The translations under genes were made by a program, and so were the position numbers. DNA of 64,000 nt from Mesocentrotus franciscanus (taxonomy: Eukaryota; Echinodermata; Echinoidea; Camarodonta; Strongylocentrotidae), in assembly GCA_037976565.1 (NCBI GenBank), contig CP137666.1:57530740-57594739 (forward strand), in the 5' to 3' direction. Within the stretch, counting starts at the first letter, position 1. Every line of letters begins with the position of its first letter. The notes below the pieces were generated by a model that did not search any database, was not told the DNA's origin, and worked only from the letters and a program-made list of their open reading frames with translations. Positions 34,650 through 47,800 of this stretch are shown here, in pieces.

Positions 34650-37401
34650 AATGCTGCGATTAAAACTGCGAACACCAGTTATTTGATTACATTACACTCC
34701 AGTTATAGTGTCGGTGTGCATGCATTCTCGTCTACATCATGAGACCACATCCTGATAACTAGATAACTTTCTGCTGGTCAGGGTTATTGTGATGTTTCCA
34801 ATTTCTCGATTCTGGATATTCTGCATACATCCCATGCCATTTTTGATGATGTTGTTCCTCTAAATGTCTATGTTGGTATAGGAACTTATCGTGGGAATAT
34901 AATTTTATAATTATTTTCAACATGGGGTCATTTTCAAAAGGGGAGGGTCTGATCATATAAAATCGTTTATATTCGCTTGTTGACAGAGCAGAACTAAACC
35001 CTAAAAATTCCCATTATTGTAAACAAACAAATAACGGAGCTTTATTTGTAATTCCAACATTACTTTTGTTTGTTCACCTACATGTGAAATGTTCTTTCAA
35101 TTATGGGAGTGATTCAACCTGAACAAAACAAACATAATTCGGCCTAATAATTTCTGATCATGATGATTCCATTGCATTCATTTGTTTTCCAAACCTTGAA
35201 AATATTTGCGTTGACTGCACCCTCTGAGTATACCAGTATGTTATTCGTATGCTCTTTTTTAATTGTATAGTGTTTGCTTTAACACTTTAAAAAAAAATCT
35301 ACTTGCTATGAAAAAGGTGACGAAATAACGTTCTATATTTTTTCCAAGTATTTTTTTATATTTCTGCGTAATGGGCCCTAAATGTCTTTCATAAAATCAA
35401 TTTCTTTGAAAAATGCTCTATCCAATTCGTGTGTCTCAGGAATGAGAAGAAAAAAAACCGAACTGGATTCTTTAGACTGCGGAGAACTGAACTGAACTGA
35501 AAGGGTTAGATACAGAAAATGCAAAAGGTGTATTTTGTGTTTTTTATTGTGAGAAGAAAAAAATGTCCTTTGGCAAGACGTTAATCTACATTTGCCACTC
35601 TCCATCCAGGTGTTAAATGGGTACCCGGTAGGATGCGAAAGTTAATGTGGTTAGATGAGCAAGTGTGCGCTTAAATGACGCCGGGCTGGAATGCTCCACA
35701 GGGAGTGGAGATTGTGCATACAATGTGTGCGTGTAAGCTTGAATCCGATGACCGGGGAAATAATATATCTGTAAAGTGCTTAGAGACATCATCGATGTAT
35801 TAATCGCTATAAAAAAGCGGAATATTATTATTATTATCATTATTATTATTGTTCAAAGTTCAAGATGGCCGACATTTTAAGCAATTGCCTTGTAATGTTA
35901 ATTTGACAATCTATGTATGTGTTGAACTTATTTTCAATTACTGACGGATTTAGGCCTACTTATTTGATAGTCTGCGACTATTTCATTGATGGTTTATGCT
36001 GAGTAAACATTACTGGTGTTTATACTGAATTCCACTGCAAGCTTTGAGACCCCATACCTGCTTAAAACCCCATTGTGAACTATATAAAGAAGAAAGGCAA
36101 TGCTCTTGAAAGGTGAATAAATCACACCGTTTAGTGCAAAATTAAGATTTGGGTTACTGTTCCAAAGTGTGATTTCGGATACCGAATTTCTTTATCTGTT
36201 CTCTATACCATGGCACTGCTCGATAGAGAATCAACGAATCAACAAGCTCATACACCATGAGAATTCCCTCCCTGTCTGACGTTTTTTTTCCTTTTTGAGG
36301 CGCCATGTACAAAAGCATTTCTATGACAAGGTGGTAACACCCCCTCCCCTTCCGATTTTCAGTCGGCAAATTCACAACTGCATAATATGGCAAATTCTGA
36401 AGAAGAAAAAATTAAGCAAACTTTTCGACAAATTTGATACGAAAATATTCTTACGACCCTGTCTATTAGATTTGAAAAATCGAAATTAGGATTTACAGAA
36501 ATATTTATATTTCTGTTTTTCATTCTGAGTGGTGTAAATAACTTATTGAAATGATTAGCTTGTATTGTGTTAAAAGTTAAATTGTTATTCTAGATTATTG
36601 TATGAAAAACTATAGATTGATTTAGAAAAAATGATTGTGCAAACTTTGCAGCGTTAATAAATATCTGGAAGAAAACTGAACTTTGCGTAATATTGTCTAT
36701 CCGTGCGGTCTTTGAGCGTTTTATTTGTGTATTATATTGTGTAAATTATACCATCAATTCTTCACTATACTACAGTTTTTCATAATTTATACCATTCTTT
36801 CGTTAATAGGAAAAAATGTACCATAAATCTGTATTTGTACGTAACCAATCGAATTGAAAACAAGATTTTACCGAGGCACTTTAGTGATAGCCCCTAGCGT
36901 TATCTAAAGTTATTGACCCTTCGCTAAAAAGAGGATTGCCCCCGCAAATTTACTTTATTATAATGGCTGTACCTGATATGGTTAGTCGAAAGTTAAGGTA
37001 CCCATCGACCATCACGTCCTTGGGCTGTAGACAGACATGTCTGCTACACAGCGTGGCTCTATGTATCTAGCTCTTAAATAAAAATACGGAAGAATCCCCT
37101 TTGTTCTCCTCGCCGAAGAAAAAGAGGAAAAGGCGGGGGGTGTAGAAACTCCTCGACTCTAGTATTTGTTCAAAGGATGTGTACATACGAAGGAATACTG
37201 TAGCTATGTGTAGTTAACCAAAGTATGCTTTTGTAAAAGACGAAGCAGGCCTTTGTTATCGATTGTTCGGTATGGGATCCCGTATGGGATGTTTGATAAA
37301 GGTTTAGAAAGCAAGTTGCTAGAGAAGACAGTAGTATAAAGTAGTATGTGTCCATAGACAGAGAGAGAGTGTGGGAGAAAGAGAAAGATAGATGGAGAAG
37401 A

Positions 37402-37447
<46 letters not shown>

Positions 37448-40400
37448 CATTGTAGAGTTCAGCAAAAGTTGCATAAATAATACATTAAATACTGATATTT
37501 CAACTACATGTACATGTCAATCGACTGCCGGACTTACGCTATTGCAATATACATTGGTAACATTTCACATCCGAAGATATATTCCTGATGACGAATGTTG
37601 ATTGAAGTCTCCTTCGGTTTTGTGTCAGTGTAATATAGGACTAAATGTATTGTTGGCTCCCGTCAACATTCGAATAAAATGTCGGCAAAAGTTGGGGAGT
37701 ATGGGCCAAGATGGTGTAAAATCTGTTTACAAAATTAAAGAACGGTGGTCTCAACACTCCTACATGTACGTTCCCAATCCGAATTTAGTACAACCACGGC
37801 TTTTGTTTAATAATCCTATATCATGAATGAATGCTTTAACACAGCAGATTATACATTTTCAAAAGGTAAAATGAAAACTTAATCTACAAGAAAAATATGC
37901 CAAATTATGTGTAATTGAAAGACCTTGTAAACCTTTCTTATCAATTTCTGGCTCATTACCCCTCATGTGTTGATCAACCGAAAGGTGTTTCATATTAAAC
38001 ACAAAAAGCAACTGTGAACACTATGATTAAAATGTATTTTGGTTCTTTTCACGCATTTCACAACTTTTTTAATTCTTTTGTAAGGAGGTCCTATATTATA
38101 TTTCACTAAAGACCATACGGGGGGACCGATCACGTCAATTTAAGATAATTCCCGAACTGTTGCTCTTAGTTCCCAAACTGGGATTAAGCTTACAAGACAA
38201 ACAATTATATGCAATGATTGTGTGGTGTTTTAATTCAACTCAAGGCAAATACTGTTTTGTAAAAAGCTCAGGAACTTGGTCAATGCTATAGCCTGACCTC
38301 AATTCTCCATTATTCAGGAATTTGATCCTCATTTTAGTAAAAATAAAAAACTAAGGCATTTGACACACTAATCAGAATATATATATACTATTCTTTCATC
38401 CATGTCCAATGAAATGAAGAACTGATTGTATTCCGAGAGAAAAACAAGTAGAAAACACCCATCATAATATACATAAATGTTTGCGTGCCAACAAACTTAA
38501 AACGATATGTAAATGATCGAATGGGGAATTCCCTCTCTTATTTGTCTTTCACACTTCAGCTGTGGTTTTGTAAAAACAAGATACAATGAAAAATTGCAGA
38601 ATAGAACAGCAACAAAAAGTGGTGGGTCCTCGATTGTCTACCCAGGGGTGAAGGTGTGTGTGTGGGGAGGGTAGGACAAAAGTCTGAAAATCTCTGACAA
38701 GCAAAACAAATGTACTCTTGATGTAAACTTAAGGTATGCCAGATTATATTTTGCAAGGGGGGGGGGGGTAGTGCTCCTATGCCCCCGGCCCCTGGACCAG
38801 CAAGTTAATAACAATGAAATTACATTTCTTACAGCTGTGCAACAGTATTTTTCAATCGTGTGTCCACAAAGGTGTGCTGTTCAAAAAGTCAGTGGAGCAA
38901 TCTATTAGGAGACAGAGTGGGCAAACATTAGCAGAAGATCTCCACTAAATAGTGCAGAATGAGTGACTGGCAATGCCTAATCCTGGTAAAACTCTATAAA
39001 ATATGCCCTTTGTTCCCTTAAAGCATTGAGCTTCAACAAATGTTTGCCAAAACGGCATTCACAGATTCAACAGCCTTGTAAAACCCTTTCATACCAGCTT
39101 TAAAAAAAGTTTTATGGAGAATTACAAAACTACTGTGACAATTCGATCCGAGTATGGATCACAATAGCACCAATAAATCACCGTCGTGGATTTGAGTGGG
39201 GTGCTACATGGCACCACTGTTCCTTAAAAGGTTTGTTGTGGTCATACCAATTTATTTCCACACAAAACAAAAATCACAGTAGGAACTCTCCCCATACAAT
39301 ACATATATGAGCACATATGCAATAGTTAGAAGAAAGCAGATTAATGTTAAGTGGCACATTTTGCCGACTATACCTGCAAGGATATTACCATTCTTGTACT
39401 TAGCACAAAGATATCATCTAACCTATTCAATCTTAAAGTGATGTTAGTTCACTTTGCAATGTTGTTTGAGCTCAGTAAGTAAATATATTGTTAAAAGACA
39501 GGGGTTTGTTGCAGTTCTGATGAATATACTGTATATTTCAATTCCATTTTACATCAGTAATGACATCAATAGTAATACATGGTTGCAGATGTAAATATTT
39601 TGTATCCCATTATGAATGAGGGAAATATAGAGCCACTCAATATCACTCAAAAAGTTCCTTTAGCCAAATACATTTACATACACAATACTGAGCAAAATTT
39701 TTATTTTCTGGTAATTTTCTAAAATTCATTTACTGGTAATTCCACAAATTCAATCTTTCACACTTCGATTTTACTGTGTTGATTTTCTTGGTCATCTAGC
39801 ATTCCGTAACAGATCAACAACAGTTAATAATGACTTTGTCTTATTTACATACTCACTGTAATACCTTTGGAGTACATGATCAAATCATTATAATAGAATA
39901 CCGGTATATATATATATCACATGTGTAATCAAAATATAATTTTCATATAAATAATATAATAAAATTGATTTATATACTGTACATCATAAAGCATTTAAAA
40001 TCCAAATTTCTTTTAACAATCAAAGAAATCAAAGAGTTGTACATATTTTTTGGCGATAGGCAGTGCTGATGATGCATAATATTCACTATTGCTAAGTATA
40101 ACAACAGTAAACATTAATAGTACAAATACCTAATATAGGTAATAATAGTTCTATTTTGAAGGAAACACATGTCCATACTACGTAAACATGCACATGTACA
40201 TGTAATCAAATCACTAATGAAATATTTTTCACTACCATCTGATTTGTATTTTTGCTATATTTTCTAAATGGAGAATTGACATAAATGTAGTTTAATTCCA
40301 CTTCAAATCAAGTAGAATAAGCTAAGCGCCAAATGGTTTAAGTGCTGTCTAATTCCAGTATATATATATATATATATATAATATATTCACACAGCTTGTT

Positions 40401-41179
40401 ATATGGTAGTTGCTTTACAGACTGAGAGTTAGACAACATAATTTTACAGTCAAACCTGATTCAGCAAACACCTGTTAGAAAGACTACAAGTATACAAAAA
40501 CCACATCTGATTCACCCTGAAACATGTTGTAAAGGAACCTGTACATAAACATCACCTTCCTTACTACCTTTTCTCATCTTCCCTGAGTGCCACAGAGTGG
40601 TCTTTATGAACCCATTTCAATGGAATGCCTTCTAGGACATCACTGAGATAACATGAACACCAAACATGAAATTTATCAATGGGATAAAATTTGGCGACCA
40701 AGCTTGTACTGTTCATCATACATCTTTTGATACCAATCGCATTCACTTGATGAAGTGAAGGTATTTTGAGAAATCTCCTATTTTGATTTCATGATGGTGT
40801 TAGGCAAGTAAATATAAGGATAATATATAACAAGTATTGTATATACTATGACATGATGAAATTCTAACATACTTGGCTCCATGAGCCTATATAATTCACT
40901 TTTAATATTTAAAAACTATTTATATACTCTCTTCCACAACATCAAAGTGATCTTTAGACTACAATAAATCTGCTATGTGTATATACCATATAACATAAAC
41001 AACCGAATCAATATTTGGAACAAAAGAAAGAATAAAGAACAGACAAATATGGAAAGACAAAGCTACTACACCATTCATACTTACAAAGTTGTTATATTAA
41101 TGTTTGAAAATAAATGTCCAATATTACCCCCTAACATCTCTTTGTTCTTTAAATATATTTAAAATATACATCATTATAA
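34020..41179. other. Intergenic, repeats only
   Basis: Between the PRR15-like gene and the aminotransferase. It holds a SINE (35568-35850), short AT, CT and GA microsatellites (34614-34648, 37405-37446), a G10+ run near 38757-38767 and a dispersed repeat at 40445-40560. Open frames are short and unrecognised. No RNA gene was identified. Confidence 0.55.
35568..35850 (+). mobile_element. SINE-like retroposon with (ATT)n tail
   Basis: Starts near GACGTTAATCTACATTTGCC and carries the core GTGTTAAATGGGTACCCGGT. Later words include GGCTGGAATGCTCC and GTGCTTAGAGACATCATCGA. It ends in ATTATTATTATTATC. The core recurs at 845-905 and reversed at 48830-48977. Such ATT-tailed short elements with internal-promoter-like heads are typical tRNA-derived SINEs; tRNA ancestry is inferred. 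Confidence 0.7.
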
Positions 41180-41625
41180 GACTCGATCAAGTTCTAAAAT
41201 GCACTTCTTCAAGGTATTTAATGAACGCTCATTGAACTTGATTCAACACCAGGGCCCTAGAATATGGAATTTGTTAAACATCAGTATCAGAGCTTGCAAT
41301 AACCTTTCCTCATTTAAATATAAAGTGAAGTCCAGCTTGCTAGCTGGATATAATCATTGATTTACTATAATTGTTTGCAATGTCACCCCTTTGCCCCCCC
41401 CCCCCTTCCCGCGTGATCGTGTGTTTGATTTCTCATTGTTATATTTGCTCATGTATATGACGTAGTCTAAGGGAGCTGCACCCATTACAAGCTTTGCTTT
41501 TGTTGGCTTCATTTTCTTTGTTATTATCTTTGTTGTTATACATGATATATATTTTGAATTTGTTAACAATTTTTAATAATTTAGGAATGAATTTGAATTG
41601 TATTGAAATAAATTCCTTAGAGCAA
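41180..41625 (+). mobile_element. LINE 3' end (reverse-transcriptase C-terminus remnant)
   Basis: Bases 41250-41360 translate as QGPRIWNLLNISIRACNNL, then SSFKYKVKSSLL and a stop. This matches the conserved ending of many non-LTR retrotransposon polymerases (G-x-x-(L/I)WN...IR...SxxxFKxxLK). An AT-rich 3' UTR follows, ending near an AATAAA at 41607. Confidence 0.65.
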
Positions 41626-41808
41626 CATTGCAAACGAGATAAAAATGAAGATAATAACATTCAGAGAATAGCATGAAACAAAGATACACTTAAACCTTTC
41701 TTCTAGTACTATGTAGTCGAATGCAAAATGTGATAAAAATCCTTTCGAATCATCATGCTTCACAAGGATGATCTGCAGTGTGAAGACTGACAGAATTCAC
41801 AGTCTAGA

Positions 41809-44800
41809 CTACTTGACGCTCTCAAGTTGTTTTTGCACCCATTTCTTGATAGCCTGATATACAAATTCAAACAAAAATGAAAAGAGAATCAGTATATCAC
41901 AAATTAAACTCATGAATAGTTGTCAGAGGATGAAAAGATACAGTCCTTAACTGAGGCAATTTATTTTTAAGACGTAAAAGTTAGTAAAACCCATCTCTTT
42001 GTGAGCAATTTTGTACATAAATACATACCGTAAGTACATAAATAAGAACAATATGTATGAAATAATCACCTTGTGAATTGTAAGAGGTATAATCATATAG
42101 TCATTTGAGTAATGAAATTATAAAATAACAAAAATTGAACATTCTTCACATTCCAATTCAAGGGTTATATATACCTTTTATTAGCAAGAAATCAGCAATG
42201 CTACAAATCACACGAATTAATTCATTTTGAAGAATACATTGCCTGTTATCGTATTTTAGCTATTCCTATTTAAAAAAGGACATGTCATCTATGATCCTTG
42301 ACTCAAGACCCCAAGCCCACGTCTGATAATGTCTAACCCTTGCCTATACATATTAATTAGTATCATAATTTTAGTCCCCAAGGTGTATTCCATTATACTT
42401 GTGATATAATCACATAAATTGATAGAGTACAGAGAAATGGAATCATACACAAAAATATATACCCCATCACGCCCCCACCCTCCTCTCTCTCCCCCCAAAC
42501 AATTCCCTTGAAGCTTCTTGTGAGACAAAGTCACCAGGTTGCCTTCAACAACCGGCTTGCAATGGAACTTCCAGAATCCCCTTCCCCTCCTAATTCTTTC
42601 TAAGAATGCCCTTGATACTCCTAGGGAGGCCCAAAATGTGTTAATCAGACTCACCAGGATGCCTTCCAAGACAGGTTTGCAATACAGATTTAGGAATTCA
42701 TCTGTGATTGGTTCATCAGCATGCTGTTGGCTAGCCTGAAGAGCGAGGGTGCCATCAAAGTTGATGTAGCAGAGACGCACGGTGAACTCTTCATCAGGAC
42801 GCAGGAAGGCCGGACCACCTGACATAACCTACACAAGAAAGATATCATTAGAAATTTGCTCATGTTTTGATCAAAGTTAAACAAGATTAATATTAAAAAC
42901 ATGTGTAGTGTCACTAGTGTGATCTTGAAATAGTTGCAGCATTGACAGTAAACACCGTTGAGACAAAGTTAGACACCAGTAGATCAGGGCCTCGTTGCAT
43001 AAAACTTACCATTGATGGTAACTTTGCCATCAATGGCAACTACCATGGTGACAGGGCTCAACAGCCAATCAAAAATCAAGGTTTTCATGGTAGTTACCAT
43101 TGATGGCAAAGTTACCATCAATGGTAACTTTTATATAACAGGGCCCTGGTAATTATAAAGATAATGTATTTGAAGGCAAAGCATATAGTAACTTTTAAAT
43201 CATAAAACACTTTTTCAGACCCACACCAAAGGTTTTGGCTTTTAGGTTGGGCATAACAGATAGCTATATACAATTATAACATACTATGGGTGGTATTCTG
43301 ATAGCGCGTACTAAGTTAAGCCTGGCTTAACTTAGTCCACACTTTTATGGAGTGCCTGTTGCCAACTCATTTACCCTGTAAAGATTATTTTAATCCTGCA
43401 ATGAAAAGTGTCCAAAAAATTAATTTTGCAATGAAATGGGAAGAAAAAGATATGATTATGAACTGAATTTCAATAAAGTCCTTGGTAGATTATCTTTGTC
43501 ATGAATATTGAAGGAGGAAGATGAAACCTAGCATTCCATAGAAGTGTGAACTAAAATTCTTGTTTAGTCTGGACTTAGTCCCGGCTTAACTTATGAGAAT
43601 ACTATCCTATATACGTAACTGTATCACCATTCATAATTCACTACAAAAAGTTTCATAGGAAAAACTAGATGGATCTATTTCTTACGAGTCCTTACGGATC
43701 GCCAACTCGTAGTCAATCGCAAGCATCCGTAAATAAATTGCTGGTATCCGTAAACAACTCGTCACAACTCGCAAAAACTCGCAGACACTCTTCAGGATCC
43801 GTGAAAGGAGAGGCAATTTTTTTGACATAAGTAAGTTGCTCGTAGTTATCCGTGACAACTCGTAACAAATCGTGGAATTTTGCCGCAAATACATTGTAAG
43901 AACTCGTAAAAAACCGTAAATAGCTTGTAATAACTCGTAACAACTCTTAAATCGGTCATAAAAGTGGCCAAATCGTTAGGATCCGTGAATTTGTGCGATC
44001 CGTAAGGACTCAAAAAATCTGTGTATGCGAAGGGGGTATAAACAGGTTCTCAGAATATCGTGATTACAAGCTATTTTTAATATACATGTATGACCCTTTG
44101 ATCTTTGACCTCATGACCCTAAAATCTACTCAGTTCATTGGCTCTGCCAAATACATACATGTCTTGAGTTTGATAGTAATCCATTCATCAGTTCTAATGA
44201 TAATGGGTTCACAAGCTATTTTTGCATACATAATGAGCCCCATGACCTTTGACCTCATGACCCCAAAATCTAATCAATTCATTGGCTCTGCAAGATACAT
44301 ACATGACCCAAGTTTGGCAGGAATCCATCAATCGGTACTTGAGATAACGCGATCACATGCTCTTTTTGCATACATAATGAGCCCTGTGACCTTTGACCTC
44401 GTGACCCCAAAATCTAAACAGTTCATTAGCTCTGCAAGATACATACATGGCCTAAGTTTAGCGGTAATCCATCAATCGATTCTTGAGATAAAGCGATCAC
44501 GAGAACGGGACGTACGGACGGACGGACAACCCAAAAACATAATGCCTCTGGCTACTTTGTAGCGGAGGCATAAAAAAATCATTAAAATCAAAAATGAATA
44601 GTATTTTATTGGGGAAAATACCTACTAACTTTCAATTTATAGACATGTATTTGTAAAAATGAAATAAACAATTCTGAAATTTTTTAATTCAACCCTTTGT
44701 TAGCTAGCACTCCAATGAACAAAGCATAGTGGAATTTGCTACATGTATCAATGTGTGTAAATACCATTTCAGCAATGTCTCCCTCACTCGGCTAAGGTTT

Positions 44801-47800
44801 TAGAATCTAATGAATACAGGATACTTTATGTGGCCAATGTTGAAAAAGATGGTGCAAACTAGTTCCTCATCTTCTTTCCCTATCTCCTCCCCTCTTTATC
44901 TCCTTCCCCATTTCTATCCTGTACCCTGTACCTTGTGATCTACAGTCCGGCGACTTATCCACTAGACAACAACACCTCTACTTATCCCTTAATCCTGTCC
45001 CATCCAATCAATTCCCTTTCCCTCCTAATATCCTTCCCCATTCCAACCCCCTCCCCAATTTCTATCTCCTTCTCAATTCCATTTTAATACTTCTCCTCTA
45101 TCTCCCAATATCTTCCAATATCTTTTGGTTTTAATCTTCTTCCTCGTCATCTGATTTTTCACTGAGCTTCCGGGGGCTCTGCCCCCCTGGCCCCCACCAA
45201 GGGCCCTAAGGCAGGCCCCTGGTTGCTCATCTGACCGTAATTAAATGCCTAAAACCCCTGAGCTTCTGGGGGCTCTGCCCCCTTGACCACATTGATCACA
45301 TTGAAAAGAATGCCTCATGTACTTACCGCTACATCTGCTTCCTCCAACAATGCCTTGCACATGCTTTCACCAGTCATGATTCCTCGCCTAGCCAGGGCCT
45401 CCGTATAACCTCAAAGTCTGGAAAGATGTAGAACCCTCCTCTTGGCATGATTGCTTTCACTCCCACAGACGTCAGTTCGCTGATATTCCAGACAAAGAGG
45501 ATAGGTAAACTTGAAAATTATTTCTTTATTCACAATCGGTAGAAACATTACCTGTTTCCTTAAGATTTCACTTGCCATGCTGCAAGCTTCTTCAGACATA
45601 TGATAGGCAAACCTTTCAACGTACCATCTGTCCCTTGATACATAAAAGTACAGTTATCAATGAGACCTGTCTCCAGAATTAGCAAAAGCATTTAATACAT
45701 TATTCACAAGTTGTTAGAAGCATATTACAACTACAGAAGAAAGATATGGATATATTATATTATTGCTAAACTGTTGCAGTGTCTTGCAAGATCAAGCAGT
45801 CGTGCAATATACACTGTACTAGCTCCTGCGACGATTGCTCCACGGTATTTTCTACACTAACTGAATTCTTAACTTCATCCCTGGAAAAACTCTTATACCT
45901 AACCCTAATGCTAACCCTAACCTAAAACCAAACCTGAATCCCAATTGTAACCCTAACCCTAAACTTTTGACAAAATAAAGTCCAGAGTGCAGTCGCCGGA
46001 GCAGGTGTCTGAGGACCGATCAAGCACATCATTCTTTCCAATACATGGACAGTTACTTCAGTAAATCAAGTTATAGAGATATAATGTATTTACAAACAAA
46101 GACATTGTATTATAACCAGACAGTATTCATTAATATTACTCCCTCAATGTCTGGTAAAAAGTACACTTCTCAATTCTTCCTAGGGAGCAAATCCATTCAC
46201 TCAATACGTCGGTGCCATGACTCAGCAATGTGCTATTTTTGTGCCTCGTTAGTAAATCAGCACATTGGCTGGCATGCTATGCCTGAAGAGACAACAGTGA
46301 ACTATTTAAGGCGTGATTATTGGTGTTACATGTGACTGATAGTGAAATGATATAAATACCCTGCATTTACTAAACACTAGAACTTCATTAGGAAGGATAG
46401 TGTTACAACAAATGCTCATTAAAAAAGCTGATTTTCCTGTCCCAGTTCCTTGCTTCTATCATTTTCCATGCTATAAAAAGATTTTAATACCACAAAGTAA
46501 TTTAATTGATAAGTAATTGAGTAAATGAGGTACACCTGCTTTACTATTCTAGTTGTTATTTTAGACCTCAATGAAAAACAATTTTTCACTTTCTCATATG
46601 ATGTCCTCATTCAAAGTCTCCTAGCTGAAATCCAGTTGTACTTTGGACGTAAAGTGTAAGGTGTCCTTTACTCACCTGTAGCAGAATGTAGCAATGGCTT
46701 GAAGGATCTTTGATGTGTGATATACATAACTTTCACACTCCTCATCAAAACGAAAGAGCTAAGAAAAACATAAAGGAATCGCAACATGGAGTGAGGTGCT
46801 TATCATAAAATTGAAGGGAATACCGGTAGTTCAAATTTTCAGTATTAAAGTGTGCCAATCACCTTAAAAAGGTAATTTGTGTATAGCTAGAATGTATAAA
46901 ATCAACTTTAAAAAACTTTGCCTGACATTGTATAGGTAAACGGTTAAGAAGTATGAAGAAAATAAAGGATAACATTAAACCCTGCGTATAGGGCTCACAC
47001 AGAACCCAAGTCGGACTTGGGCCCCATGCAAGCCCTATTCTACGCAAGTACGTATGCGTGTGTTTAGTCTACTCAACAAGACGTTTCACTGTTCATTGAG
47101 AATCAGTATCTCATTGTAGAAGTATTATTGAAGCTCGTATTTTTAATACAGTATAGCCACATGGAACCCCTTACAACAAGAGCAAAATATGTTTTGGTGA
47201 TTGGTACATTTTAAGGGTATGCAAAGTATAAAAGTCATGAATTTAGAGAAATAAGTTTAATTGGTGCAACAAGATGTCAGTTTATAATGAGAAATAATGT
47301 TTCAGGTTTTAATAAATGAAGAAAGTGTTAATTGAGATCAGTCTTGAAAGCAAGAAATGACAATTAATGTTGAGGTCATCTGTAAAAGCAGACAGATTTA
47401 TTTTCCATATTAAAGATTTTTTTTGTTGGTGCTAAATCTTATATGAGATTTATCAACGTGATAAAACCCTTATATATCGATTGCTGCTAAATCAATTTCA
47501 TCTATGAAACACTAATTATAAAACAATCCAACTATTACAGATTAAACAACATTTATCATGCCACAAATAAATCTAAAGAAAAATCAGCACTAATACTGTG
47601 ATTTCCCTAAAATACAGCAATTCTAAACAACTAAATTCAAATGTTATGAGTTTGCATATTAACCAATAGATATACATGTATAAAATGTGCCATCTTGACT
47701 TTGATCAACACTGTACACTCCATTACCCCTTCAAAATTCAGACAAATTCATTTCCATTTGTGGAGGAGACCACTCGTGCATGTTATATGCTTATCATGCA

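Noticed and set aside
35568..35850. tRNA gene
   Set aside because: Has a SINE-like head and tail but no foldable cloverleaf that I could confirm.
43993..44562. 189-codon open frame through the tandem array
   Set aside because: The unit length (144 bp) is divisible by three, so a stop-free unit stays open in series. It matches non-coding copies at 18.4 kb and has no start context or family.
45898..45963. Interstitial telomere (CCCTAA)n
   Set aside because: Only a few degenerate units, flanked by short inverted words of a MITE-like element; not evidence of a chromosome fusion.
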